Shown: in pieces, positions 17,600 through 27,738 of the stretch
How positions within the stretch are numbered: position 1 is the first letter of the stretch
Layout of the letters: every line of letters begins with the position of its first letter
DNA from: an uncultured Bacteroidota bacterium
GTDB taxonomy: Bacteria; Bacteroidota; Bacteroidia; Chitinophagales; Chitinophagaceae
NCBI GenBank assembly: GCA_903905065.1
Contig: CAIVEW010000044.1
Coordinates: 124,001 to 188,000 of the forward strand
Direction of reading: 5' to 3'
DNA length: 64,000 nucleotides
Translations under genes and position numbers: made by a program
The notes under the pieces: model-generated
The model's database searches: none
Told to the model about the DNA's origin: nothing
The model's input: the letters and a program-made list of their open reading frames with translations, nothing else

Positions 17600-19576
17600 T
17601 CATTTTATATGCTGGTTCATGGTCACGATATCCAGTGTAAGCACAGCACGGCGATTTTTGGCGCGGCCTTCGGGTGTTTTATTATCACCTATGGGGTCTT
17701 CTTCACCTTTGCCGGTTACGTTTATATGGCTTTCGTCCACACCCATTCTTATCAATTCAGCTTTCACAGAGTCTGCACGTTTTATGGAAAGTTCCATGTT
17801 TTTTGCATGGTTACCGGTATTATCGGCATAACCAGTTACTACAATATATGCTTCCTTGTTTTCTATAAGTTTCCGTGCTGCATAATCTACCGTTGGGCGG
17901 GATTTAGCCGTGATCGTCCTTTTATTTGGATCAAAATATATGGAACTGGAAAGAACAGATGTATCTATAGTTTCATACACTGACGGCGGCGGTGGTGGTG
18001 GCGCAGGGGCAGTAAGTGTCACATCCGTTGCGTTTGCAGTACACTCATTTATCTTGGCCACTATGTGCGAGTAAATGCCTGCACACAGATGCTTTAACGT
18101 AATTGTTCCGTCTGCATCCGTCATTTGTACCATTTCCGCATTGGGTGGCTGTGTGATGCCGTTGAGATCATAATCAACAGTAACATATTTCCCTGGCAGC
18201 AACCTACCCAGCGTTATCGAACCATCGCACGCCCCAATCGCCGATGGATTCGTAGAAGATCTGACAACCACATACATTTGGGGGTTCACGAGGTTTACAG
18301 GAGTACCGGTCGCTTTTTGCCTGCCGCTGGTCACTGCAATGTCCGAGTAAGCGCCTGCTGTAAGCTCGGTGAGTTTTATGGTGCCATCTGCCATTACGGT
18401 ACTGTTGTATGGTGCGCGGGCCGCGCCGTTCATACTGTAATTCACGGTTACCGGCTCTCCGGGCCGCAGGCCACGAAGGGTGATCATACCGTCAGCAAGT
18501 CCACAGATGGTTGGGTCCATTGCATCCTGCGACGCAATTACTAAAGGCGCCTTATGTTTGCCCGGCGTAAAACGGATGCCTATGTTAAGCCCGAACGACT
18601 GGTCCTGGCTCTTGGTTACGTTGTTTAGTACCGAGCTGTAGTCGCCCATATTCTTTGTGAGTGTGTAATCAGTAGGGGCATTATTCTTAGGCGCCTGGAA
18701 CAAATAATAAAGGCCGAAATTGAGACTCAAATTATCAGATAAAAAATAGTTTACTGACGGCCGTAGCAAGAAGCCTACCGAACCGTTAGTATAAGATACC
18801 GAACCGGAATTATTGTTCGGTTTCACACCCAGGCCCACATTGTAACCTAGGGCGTGCTGGTCACTGAAAAACTTGGCCACATCCCCATTTTTGTCCGTGG
18901 CCAGAAATGCGGCCTTGGTGATCAGGAAGTCGGTGGTGCCGGGCGTGGGCGAGTTATCGTAGGTAGTTGGCAGGCCACCGGGAGCATCTGCATATTTATA
19001 GATAGCCTCATAATCGAACGACGCATCGGAGTTGTACCTGTTCGTCATTTTCAGGTTGAACAGCAAACCAGCATCCACACTGCAGCCCCATTTTTCAGTG
19101 AACCTTGTTTTATATTTCAGTACCAGCGGAATGTTCACATTCGATATTTTCAGCCGTTCATCCACCGGCTCGTCAGCGGTCACTACCTGCCTGTATATAT
19201 TACCTTTACCATCTGTGGCCTGGTATTCCGCATGAAAACTATCCAGTATAGCATGCCCATGCTGCCGCAAATACATAATGCCGGTGCCTATGCCCCAATG
19301 CCGCTGCTTACCCGGAAACCAACCCACCTGTGCATCTATACCGACTGTTCCACTTGTTTTAAAGGTGAGATTGCCCTGGTTCACATTCACGCCGTTGAGA
19401 TAGTTCCCCGTACTGTTGGCTGTGGTAAGCTTTTGGCTTAGTGAACCAAACAGTACATTACCCTCAACCGTCCACATAGAGGAGCCATTGGGTGCCGGCG
19501 CCTGCGGAGCGCTGTTGTTCTGCGCCGAGGCCGACAATGCACCCGCGGATATTAACAAGAAAAGTATTTTTTTCAT
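17600..19576 (-). CDS. Outer-membrane barrel protein with OmpA C-terminal domain
   Basis: 658 aa. Signal peptide (about 1-18, ASAQ). Residues about 35-335 are beta-barrel-like, with alternating aromatic strands and a GIRFTPGKH end. Next come two related domains of about 85 residues starting DPTICGLADGMITL and NPSAIGACDGSITL, each followed by G-x-V-TV-Y-x-NG; these resemble SprB-type repeats. A Pro-rich hinge (APPPPPPP) leads to an OmpA-like peptidoglycan-binding domain (about 545-655) with VTGYADNTG, ELSIKRADSVK and GRAKNRRAV. It would anchor the outer membrane to the wall while presenting repeats. It follows the giant adhesin by 33 bp on the same strand, so it is probably co-transcribed and a partner. 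Confidence 0.85.
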   Translation of the reverse strand: MKKILFLLISAGALSASAQNNSAPQAPAPNGSSMWTVEGNVLFGSLSQKLTTANSTGNYLNGVNVNQGNLTFKTSGTVGIDAQVGWFPGKQRHWGIGTGIMYLRQHGHAILDSFHAEYQATDGKGNIYRQVVTADEPVDERLKISNVNIPLVLKYKTRFTEKWGCSVDAGLLFNLKMTNRYNSDASFDYEAIYKYADAPGGLPTTYDNSPTPGTTDFLITKAAFLATDKNGDVAKFFSDQHALGYNVGLGVKPNNNSGSVSYTNGSVGFLLRPSVNYFLSDNLSLNFGLYYLFQAPKNNAPTDYTLTKNMGDYSSVLNNVTKSQDQSFGLNIGIRFTPGKHKAPLVIASQDAMDPTICGLADGMITLRGLRPGEPVTVNYSMNGAARAPYNSTVMADGTIKLTELTAGAYSDIAVTSGRQKATGTPVNLVNPQMYVVVRSSTNPSAIGACDGSITLGRLLPGKYVTVDYDLNGITQPPNAEMVQMTDADGTITLKHLCAGIYSHIVAKINECTANATDVTLTAPAPPPPPPSVYETIDTSVLSSSIYFDPNKRTITAKSRPTVDYAARKLIENKEAYIVVTGYADNTGNHAKNMELSIKRADSVKAELIRMGVDESHINVTGKGEEDPIGDNKTPEGRAKNRRAVLTLDIVTMNQHIK

Positions 19577-19609
19577 CGCCTGTTTTATTGATCCCGAAAA
19601 CTACCGGGA

Positions 19610-22600
19610 TTAGTTTTTAATGAATTTAGCAGTGCTGATCTTGAGCCCATCGCGATAGCAGTCCACCACGTATATTCCTGGTGCCAGCTTAGCTGCGTCG
19701 ATAACCGCCTTGTTGTTCACTGCGTTCACATTGCTTATTTCCTGGCCAAGCATGTTGAGTACCGATACGGATATTTTACCGCCCGCAATGCTATTTACAT
19801 CCACATTCACATAGTCGCTGGTTGGGTTAGGATACACCTTTATCTCCGCGACTGCATAATTGATGTCGTTTACTGCTGTTGACACCGGGCCGCTGTAGTA
19901 GGCTTTGTTTGAACAGTCATCGACTGTCGTCATCACCCAGTAGTAGTTGTGCAGCGTATCCGGACTAGCATTCACATAGCTTTGGTTTATCTCCCCAACC
20001 AGTATTGTGGAGTCAAGGGTAGTTTTGCTATCATAGCCCCATTGGTAACCGGTTACGTCATTTTCAAGACAAATAAACTGGCCGCTGGCATATATTACAT
20101 AAGGCAGTGGCGACGCAGTGCTGCCTACAGTTACGGAGTAGGACGCTGCAACTACGCAACCCGTTGAATCGATAGTAGCAGTAGCGGTAACTACCGCTGT
20201 ACCCGGGGTAGTGAAATTCACGATGCAGAACTGGCCACCCTGGCTCACAACGCTCGCCCCGGTTGCGCTCCATGTAAGTGTTTCATTAGCCGGGACTGCT
20301 GCCACACCGAAGTTCTGGTACATGGTATTTTCGCACAGTGACCCAGGCGAGGCCGTGGTGATAACCGGCGCGTCCGGCATTGTTTTTACCTTGATGAGTA
20401 CATCTTCGTTGTGCGAACAGCCATAAGCGGTAAGGGTGTAAACGTAGATAACTGAATCAATGGACGTTGTAGTATTTGTTAATACCTCCGTGATCTCGCC
20501 CGAGCCGCTGCCGCTCGCGGGCAATATACCCGCTGCTGTTCCGTGACTCCATGCATAAGAGGTGGCCGACGTGTTGCTGCCGGGCGTATAATCAACCGGT
20601 AGCCCATTGCATACCGGCGGCGGGGTTGTAGAGGTAGATAGCAGCGGTGTAGGATGAACCGTTACTACAACATGCTCGCTGTCGCTGCATCCATTGGCGG
20701 TCAGGGTATAATTATAGATGATGTCCACGTTGTCATTGGTAGTATTTATCAATGTGTCATTCAGGTCGCCAGTTCCACTGCCAGGAACGATAAAGATACC
20801 TGGAGCATACTCGCGCACCCATGCGTAGGTAAAGCCGGATGTGGCACTTCCAGCATGATAGTGGAACAACAGGCTGTCACATTGTGCAAATGCAGTTCCC
20901 GTATTCAACAATGGTTTCGGATTCACGGTTACCGTTACATTTTCCGGATTGCTGCAACCATTTGCAGTCAGTGTATACACATAGGTAACATTCACAGGGT
21001 GGGTGAGGTCATTCACCAAAGTTTCACTTATGCTGTCTGCTCCGAATGCTTCGAGCAGCGGTATGCCAGGTGTGAACGGCCGGTGCCAGGTAAGCACACT
21101 TCCGGCAATGTTGGCCTCCGGAACATAGCTGAATATAGTACTGTCGCATATAGCAGGTGGTGTAGTATTAGTTGTCAGCACTGGCAGCGGCTCTACAGTA
21201 ACAGAGACAGCGGCCGTATCTGTACAGCCATTAATATTTAGTGCGTTTATGTACGTTACCACTACCGGGTCCAAGGTCGTATTTACGAGTACCTCATTTA
21301 CTGTGTCCGTCCCGCTGGCGGCGGCATTGCTGATACCTGTTACGGAATCTCTCCACCAGCTTATCACTGCGCCCGTAGTAAGGCTTGAAGCAACGTATGC
21401 GAACGTGGTATTATCGCAAACAAAACCGGGCAGTGATGTGAAACTGATCTGCGGTTTAGGGTTTACGACCACTACTACCTGCTGCACATTGGTGCAACCA
21501 TTCGCCGTAAGTGTATAGGTGTATGGCACGGCGATTGGATCATTTGTTGTGTTCGCCAGTACTTCCAATGGATCGTCGGCGCCACTGGCCGCAGGATTGG
21601 TGATGCCCGTAATTGCTGCACGGCTCCATGCGAATGTGGTACCTGTGGTTGCACTTGCAGGTGTATAATCAAATAAGGTACTGTCGCATATGGACGTCGG
21701 GTTAAGCGTACTTGTCAATACAGGAGTTGGATTCACCGTAACCGTAACATTCTGGACGTTGCCACATCCCCCGATGGTAAGGGTATATGAATAAATAACC
21801 GCTATAGGATCACTGGTCGTATTTATGAGCTGCTCAGCGGGGTCATCGATCCCACTGCCTGCGGCGTTGGCAATACCCGCCACAACCGCTCGGCTCCAGG
21901 CAAATGTTGTACCGGTAGTCGCGCTTGTTGGCACATAATCAAATATGGAGCTATCGCATATAGTTGCCGGCGTGAGCGTACTGGTCAGTACCGGCGTCGG
22001 GTTGACCGTTACAGTAACGTTCTGCATAGTACTGCACTCATTTACCGTGATGGTGTATGTGTAAACGACGCCGATGGGATCTGTGCTGGTGTTTATCAAT
22101 TGTTCCCCGGGATCGCCCTCGCCTGTTGCCGGACTGTTGGCTATACCCACGATCGCAGCACGGCTCCATGTAAACGTTGCACCTATAGCGGTGCTCGAAG
22201 GCACATAATCAAATACCGCGCTATCGCAAATAGAAGCAGGTGTGAGCGCACTGCTGAGCACCGAAGCCGGATTCACGCTTACCGTTACCTCCTGTACGTT
22301 TGTACATCCGGCGGCCGTAATTGTGTAAACATAAGTAACCGCTATTGCTGTCGCGGCAGTGTCGGTCAATGTCTCCGCCGGGTTATCTTCCCCACTCGCC
22401 GCACCATTGCTGATACCGGTTATTGCAGGGCGGCTCCATGCAAACGTAGCGCCGGTAACAATAGAAGTTGGTTCGTAATGGAATACTGAGTTATTGCAGA
22501 TAGCAGCCGGAGTTAGCGTACTGCTCAATGCAGGGGTAGGGTTTATCGTTACTATAACGTTCTGAACATTGCCGCAGCCATTAGCCGTTAATGCATAGGT

Positions 22601-25600
22601 ATAGGTGACCGCGACGGGATCGGCGCTGGTATCGATCAGTGTCTCAGCGGGATCATCTGCACCTGCGCCTGCAGCATTGCTGATACCGGCAATTGCTGCA
22701 CGACTCCAGTTAAAAGCGGTACCCATTGTCAGGCTTGCCGGAGTATAGCTGAATGCCGTATTGCTGCATACCGCTCCGGGATTGAGGGTACTGCTCAGCA
22801 CAGGCGTGGGGTTCACGCTCACGATTACATTCTGTGTATTATTACATCCGTTGGCGGTGATAGTGTACACATAAGTAACACCTACCGGGCCGGCAGTTGT
22901 GTCCTCGAGTATCTCGCCGGGGTTACCTTCCCCGCTGGCGGCAGGATTGCTGATACCGGTCGTTGCACCGCGGCTCCAGGTAAATCCAGCTTCTTCGGTC
23001 CCACTTGCCGGTGTATAGTTAAATGCTGTGTTGTTGCAGATCGCCACTGGGCTAAGCGGGCTGCTCAACACAGGCAACGGATTGACAACCACTACAACAT
23101 TCTGGCTATTGGTGCACCCGTTGATAGTTAGTGTGTATGTGTAGGTGACAGCTATAGGGCCGGCAGTGGTATCCACCAATGTTTCACCTGGATCATTTAC
23201 ACCGCTGGCATCGCCATTACTGATGCCAGTAACGGCAGCCCGGTGCCAGGCAAAGGTTGCGTCTGTTGTGAGGCTTGTTGGTGTATAGTCAAAAAGGTTA
23301 GCGCTGCAGGCGGGGCCCGGAGTAAGCATGCTGTTCAACATAGGTGTTGGGTTTACACTTACGGTGACATTTTGCGTAGTGCCGCAACCGCCAGCCGTAA
23401 GCGTATAGACATAAGTAACGACTAAAGGATTAGCGCTGGTATCCCTCAATGTTTCGTTCGGACTGTCCTCTCCGGTCGCTGCAGCATTACTTATTCCTGT
23501 GATCGTGGCGCGGCTCCAGGTGAATGATACACCGCTTGTGAGGCTCGACGGGCTGTAGCTAAACAAAGTATTATTACAAATCGGGGGCGCGCTCCGCAGG
23601 CTGTTCAACAGCGGCCCCGGGTTCACGGTCACTGTCACATTTTGCGTATTACTACAACCATTGGCAGTAAGCGTGTACACGTAGATAACAGTTACCGGCG
23701 CGGTGCTGGTGTCTGTCAGGAATTCACCAGGGTTATTTTCTCCGCTTGCAGCAGCATTACCGATGCCTGGCACTCCTGCCCGACTCCAGGCAAATGTCGT
23801 AGCGCTTGTTATGCTGGTTGGTATGTAACTGAACAGGTTGTTACTACAGATAGCACCCGGCGTGAGCGTACTGCTCAATACCGGCGCGGGGTTCACGGTC
23901 ACGGTCACCTGCTGGATATTAGCGCATCCGTTGGCGGTAAGTGTGTACACATAAGTAACTGCCACCGGGTTAACGCTGGTGTCCACCAATGTTTCACCGG
24001 GGTCGTCTGCGCCACTGGCTGGGACATTACTGATGCCAGTCACTGCTGCCCTGCGCCACGCAAATGTGGTGCCGGTGGTGAGGCTCGCAGGTGGATAGCT
24101 AAACAAACTGTTAGTACATATGCTTCCGGGGTTAAGCGTAGTGCGCAGCACGGGTGTTGGGTTCACGCTTACGGTCAGATCCTGGATATTTTTACACCCA
24201 CTGGCGGTAAGCGTATATACATAGGTAACTGCTACCGGATTGGCGGTGGTATCAACCAACGTTTCACCAGGATTGTTTATCCCATTCGCAGCGATGTTGC
24301 TGACGCCGGTTATTGCAGCCCGGCTCCAGGTAAATGCAACGCCAACTGTATTGCTTAAAGGAGTATAGCTAAACAAGCTGTTGTTGCAAATAGCCGCAGG
24401 ACTAAGTGTGCTACTCAACGCCGGAGTTGGGTCCACGCTCATTACTACATTCTGGGAATTTGTACACCCATTTATGCTGACCGTATACACATAAGTAACC
24501 CTCACAGCAGTCGCAGTAGTGTCCACCAGGGTTTCTGCCGGGTTGCCCGCACCGCTGGAACCAACATTGCTGATACCCGTCACCGCCGCGCGGCTCCAGG
24601 TAAAAGTGGCTCCCGCTGTGAGACTTGTGGGCGTGTAATTAAACAAGCTATTACTGCAAACAGCGCCCGGCGTGTGCGAGCTGTTGAGAACAGGCGTTGG
24701 GTTTACGCTTACGGTTACGTTCTGTATGTCTTTGCAGCCGCCGGCAGTTAGCGTATATACATAAGTAACCGCTACGGGATTGGTACTGGTATCAACCAAT
24801 GTTTCACCCGGGTTATTTATTCCGCTTGCAGCCCCATTTCCTATACCTGTTATTGCCGCACGGTTCCAGGCAAAACTTGTACCGGAAACAGCGCTGGTAG
24901 GTGTATAGTTAAACACATTGCTGTTGCATATTCCCGAGGGTGTCAGTGTGCTGCTGAGTGACGGCGCCGGGTTTACGGTTACTACTACATTTTGTGTATT
25001 GCCGCAACCATTTATTGATAGTGTATACTGGTAAGTAACCGCCACAGGGCCAGCCGTTGTATCAAACAGTATCTCACCCGGATTCCCACTACCACTTGTG
25101 GCTGAATTGCTGATGCCCGTTACTGCAGGCCGGTGCCAAAGAAAACTGGCGCTTGTCGTAGCGCTTGCCGGCAGGTAGCTAAATGTTGTACCGCTGCATA
25201 TCGGGTTGGGGGTAAGCGTACTCGTCAGCACCGGTGTCGGATTTACACTGACGGTAACATTCTGGGTCCTGGCGCATCCGTTGGCAGTGAGCGTGTAAAC
25301 ATATGTAACGGCAACTGGGTTGGCGCTGGTATTGATCAATGTTTCTCCGGGATTGCCCGTCCCATTTGCAGCGATATTGCTGATGCCGGTTATCGCAGCG
25401 CGGCTCCAGGCGAAACTTGTTCCGGTCACTGCACTTGTGGGTGTATAATTAAAGACATTACTGTTACACAGCCCGGTCGGTGTCAGTGTGCTGCTTAGTG
25501 ACGGTACCGGGTTTACGGTTACGGCCATTGTTTGCGAAGCCGTGCACCCATCGGTGTGCGTTACAGTTAGTGTAACGCTGTAGGTTCCCAAAACAGAATA

Positions 25601-27511
25601 AGTATGCGTCACATTGTTTACGGATGACGTAGCGGCATCGCCAAAGCTCCAGGTATAACCGGTTATTGATCCGGCTGCATCCGCGAATAAGGAAGAATTC
25701 CCTAAACAAACCGGGTTATTGGTTACGGTGAATGTGGCCACCGGCGCTGGATTCACAGTTACCGTAACGGAAACGCCGCCGCCCGGCGTTTGATAGGAAA
25801 TCACTGCCGTGCCGGCACTAAGGCCCGAAACGACGCCAGATGCACTCACAGACGCCACTAACGGCGAAAGACTGGACCAGGTACCACCGCGGGCATGCTC
25901 GCTGAGAGCAGAAGTAGGGCCATTCTGGCAGATCACGAAATTCCCTGTTATGGACTGCAGTGGATCATTTTTCAAAATAGAAAAAGTATTTGAAAGCTGG
26001 TTTGAAGAAACCACATCCGGCAGTCCATCCAGGTCAAGGTCACCTATTGCTACCTGCCTGGGGGTACCGCCTGTGGGGAAATCTACTTCCACGGCGAATG
26101 AGCTTGACGTTATCGACCCTGTAAAAGAGGTATTCCTGTATATGGATACCTGGGTGCCGCCATTATAGCCAGCAGCGAGGTCGGGCTTGCCATCTCCGTC
26201 TATGTCGCCTACCGATACAGAGAAAGGACCGGACAAAGAGCCGAAGGTGACCATTCCGGCAAATGAGCTCGAATTAATAATGCCGCTGGTCGCGGTATTC
26301 TGGAATACACCAATTGTGGAGACTCCATAGTTTGTAACGATCATTTCCGGCTTCCCATCTCCGTCTATGTCCGCTATAGCAACGCCAACCGGATTTGAAC
26401 CGGTTGTAAAATCAACCTTTGGAGCAAGCGATCCCGAATTAATGGCACCCGATGTGGCAGTATTCCGGAAAACAGAAACTCCGTGTGGCCAGTTGGTGGC
26501 GACGACATCTATTTTTCCGTCCCCGTCCATATCTCCAAGCGCCACTGAGAGGAAATTGACGGTGGTCACGAAATCTACTTTAGTTGCAAATGATATGCTT
26601 CCCGAACTGGTATTTTGCAAAACACTGATTCCACCCGGCGAGGCAAAATTCGCCGTAACGATCTCCGGCTTGCCGTCTCCGTCTATATCCCCTACTGCTA
26701 CACTTTGGGGGCTGCTGCCGGTGATGAAATCTGTTCTTGCAAATGAGCCGGAAGTGATGGAACCGATCGTTGCACTATTGCGGAATACGGATACACTAGC
26801 CGACCCATTGTTTGTTACAACGATATCCAGCTTGCCATCTCCATCAATATCCGCCAGTGCAATTCCCTCAGGCGATGTGCCCGACGTCAGATTTGTTGAG
26901 AGGACAAACGAGCTTGTAGTAATAATACCAGTTGCGCTGATGTTGCGGTACACCGAAATAGTTCCGGAGGTTCTGTTTGCCACAACAATATCCGGCTTTC
27001 CATCTCCATCTATGTCCCCACTGGCCACGCCCCATGGCGCGGTACCGGTGTTGAAATCCGTGTTGGGATCGACATTTACCAGACCAGGCAGGTAAGCGCT
27101 GTTATTATAATCCTGCAAAAACTGCAAAGGGGCCGCCGCCTGTAATCCGCAGGAAGAATTGTCAACGACTATTGGGCCATAGGTTGCGCCATATGGCACA
27201 TTAACTGTCAGCGAGGTAGCGCTTGCTGCCGTAACTGTTGCCTGAACGCCGCCGAAGAATACATGATCACTGGCTGCCGTTGGGTTAAAGTTAGCGCCGG
27301 TAATGGTTACCGATGCTGAAGGTATACCGACGAGAGGGCTTACTGCTGTGATGGTAGGAACAAGACAAGCTGACGGCGTTTGCGCAGAACCTGTTATCTG
27401 TGTACAGACAAATGCAACGAGCATATAACATACCGTTAGGCGTTTATCTGCGGCAAAATGCTGTTTAATATTTTTTAATAATGAATAGAAAATTCCTGTT
27501 CTCATACGCAT
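19610..27511 (-). CDS. Giant T9SS-secreted repeat adhesin (2633 aa)
   Basis: Signal peptide with a long N-region (cleavage near GSAQ, about residue 44). Then an IPT/TIG domain (about 50-125), seven FG-GAP/VCBS repeats with Ca-binding DIDGDGKPD motifs (about 145-510), a Big-type Ig domain (about 515-585) and a PKD domain with YTWSFGD (about 585-668). Nineteen tandem 90-residue PKD-like repeats follow (about 668-2378), each with SSTLTP, IC-N, F-Y-P, FAWSRAAITGI, GETLVDT, VTYVYTLTANGC and NVTVSVNP. A spacer then leads to a type A T9SS sorting domain (about 2553-2633) from VYPNPTSDYVNV. Two Cys per repeat could pair. It is expected on the cell surface as a long fibre for adhesion. It is divergent from lepB; the likely partner is the OmpA-barrel gene downstream. 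Confidence 0.92.
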   Translation of the reverse strand: MRMRTGIFYSLLKNIKQHFAADKRLTVCYMLVAFVCTQITGSAQTPSACLVPTITAVSPLVGIPSASVTITGANFNPTAASDHVFFGGVQATVTAASATSLTVNVPYGATYGPIVVDNSSCGLQAAAPLQFLQDYNNSAYLPGLVNVDPNTDFNTGTAPWGVASGDIDGDGKPDIVVANRTSGTISVYRNISATGIITTSSFVLSTNLTSGTSPEGIALADIDGDGKLDIVVTNNGSASVSVFRNSATIGSITSGSFARTDFITGSSPQSVAVGDIDGDGKPEIVTANFASPGGISVLQNTSSGSISFATKVDFVTTVNFLSVALGDMDGDGKIDVVATNWPHGVSVFRNTATSGAINSGSLAPKVDFTTGSNPVGVAIADIDGDGKPEMIVTNYGVSTIGVFQNTATSGIINSSSFAGMVTFGSLSGPFSVSVGDIDGDGKPDLAAGYNGGTQVSIYRNTSFTGSITSSSFAVEVDFPTGGTPRQVAIGDLDLDGLPDVVSSNQLSNTFSILKNDPLQSITGNFVICQNGPTSALSEHARGGTWSSLSPLVASVSASGVVSGLSAGTAVISYQTPGGGVSVTVTVNPAPVATFTVTNNPVCLGNSSLFADAAGSITGYTWSFGDAATSSVNNVTHTYSVLGTYSVTLTVTHTDGCTASQTMAVTVNPVPSLSSTLTPTGLCNSNVFNYTPTSAVTGTSFAWSRAAITGISNIAANGTGNPGETLINTSANPVAVTYVYTLTANGCARTQNVTVSVNPTPVLTSTLTPNPICSGTTFSYLPASATTSASFLWHRPAVTGISNSATSGSGNPGEILFDTTAGPVAVTYQYTLSINGCGNTQNVVVTVNPAPSLSSTLTPSGICNSNVFNYTPTSAVSGTSFAWNRAAITGIGNGAASGINNPGETLVDTSTNPVAVTYVYTLTAGGCKDIQNVTVSVNPTPVLNSSHTPGAVCSNSLFNYTPTSLTAGATFTWSRAAVTGISNVGSSGAGNPAETLVDTTATAVRVTYVYTVSINGCTNSQNVVMSVDPTPALSSTLSPAAICNNSLFSYTPLSNTVGVAFTWSRAAITGVSNIAANGINNPGETLVDTTANPVAVTYVYTLTASGCKNIQDLTVSVNPTPVLRTTLNPGSICTNSLFSYPPASLTTGTTFAWRRAAVTGISNVPASGADDPGETLVDTSVNPVAVTYVYTLTANGCANIQQVTVTVNPAPVLSSTLTPGAICSNNLFSYIPTSITSATTFAWSRAGVPGIGNAAASGENNPGEFLTDTSTAPVTVIYVYTLTANGCSNTQNVTVTVNPGPLLNSLRSAPPICNNTLFSYSPSSLTSGVSFTWSRATITGISNAAATGEDSPNETLRDTSANPLVVTYVYTLTAGGCGTTQNVTVSVNPTPMLNSMLTPGPACSANLFDYTPTSLTTDATFAWHRAAVTGISNGDASGVNDPGETLVDTTAGPIAVTYTYTLTINGCTNSQNVVVVVNPLPVLSSPLSPVAICNNTAFNYTPASGTEEAGFTWSRGATTGISNPAASGEGNPGEILEDTTAGPVGVTYVYTITANGCNNTQNVIVSVNPTPVLSSTLNPGAVCSNTAFSYTPASLTMGTAFNWSRAAIAGISNAAGAGADDPAETLIDTSADPVAVTYTYALTANGCGNVQNVIVTINPTPALSSTLTPAAICNNSVFHYEPTSIVTGATFAWSRPAITGISNGAASGEDNPAETLTDTAATAIAVTYVYTITAAGCTNVQEVTVSVNPASVLSSALTPASICDSAVFDYVPSSTAIGATFTWSRAAIVGIANSPATGEGDPGEQLINTSTDPIGVVYTYTITVNECSTMQNVTVTVNPTPVLTSTLTPATICDSSIFDYVPTSATTGTTFAWSRAVVAGIANAAGSGIDDPAEQLINTTSDPIAVIYSYTLTIGGCGNVQNVTVTVNPTPVLTSTLNPTSICDSTLFDYTPASATTGTTFAWSRAAITGITNPAASGADDPLEVLANTTNDPIAVPYTYTLTANGCTNVQQVVVVVNPKPQISFTSLPGFVCDNTTFAYVASSLTTGAVISWWRDSVTGISNAAASGTDTVNEVLVNTTLDPVVVTYINALNINGCTDTAAVSVTVEPLPVLTTNTTPPAICDSTIFSYVPEANIAGSVLTWHRPFTPGIPLLEAFGADSISETLVNDLTHPVNVTYVYTLTANGCSNPENVTVTVNPKPLLNTGTAFAQCDSLLFHYHAGSATSGFTYAWVREYAPGIFIVPGSGTGDLNDTLINTTNDNVDIIYNYTLTANGCSDSEHVVVTVHPTPLLSTSTTPPPVCNGLPVDYTPGSNTSATSYAWSHGTAAGILPASGSGSGEITEVLTNTTTSIDSVIYVYTLTAYGCSHNEDVLIKVKTMPDAPVITTASPGSLCENTMYQNFGVAAVPANETLTWSATGASVVSQGGQFCIVNFTTPGTAVVTATATIDSTGCVVAASYSVTVGSTASPLPYVIYASGQFICLENDVTGYQWGYDSKTTLDSTILVGEINQSYVNASPDTLHNYYWVMTTVDDCSNKAYYSGPVSTAVNDINYAVAEIKVYPNPTSDYVNVDVNSIAGGKISVSVLNMLGQEISNVNAVNNKAVIDAAKLAPGIYVVDCYRDGLKISTAKFIKN
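20378..25507 (-). repeat. Nineteen tandem 270-bp repeats in the adhesin gene
   Basis: The unit length is 270 bp, held almost without indels over 5.1 kb (for example the acattctg word recurs every 270 bases near 22557, 22827 and 23097). Units at the 3' end of the gene (repeats 16-19) are more diverged than those in the middle. Confidence 0.92.
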
Positions 27512-27711
27512 ATTAATGTTAAAGCAATATAAATTGAGCGAAACATCCGAAAAATACTCAAAAAGCTGTAATAATTAGTTATTATATGGTTATCAAATTT
27601 ATTTCTCTGCATACGCGTCATTTTTAAAAAAACCTGAGACAACGCTTCTATTATTATTGTTAAATGTTCCCACCTGTTTTTCTTCGTACAATAATTTGTA
27701 AGGGAAGTTGT

Positions 27712-27719
27712 TACTTTTG
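27712..27719 (+). promoter_or_regulatory. -7 element for lepB
   Basis: TACTTTTG lies 19 bases before the lepB ATG. A TTTG exists at 27695-27698, but the 13-bp spacing is too short for a standard -33, so only the -7 is convincing. Confidence 0.45.
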
Positions 27720-27738
27720 AACGATAATTTTAGCCCGT

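Noticed and set aside
17526-17983. Plus-strand frames opposite the OmpA-domain gene
   Set aside because: The minus-strand OmpA domain is clear, and the plus-strand translations have no family features.
20654-25498. Several plus-strand frames opposite the giant adhesin
   Set aside because: They recur every 270 bp as mirrors of the repeat and have no gene-like start or family.
20378-25507. CRISPR-like regular spacing
   Set aside because: The 270-bp units are coding repeats without short direct repeats and unique spacers; no cas gene is near.
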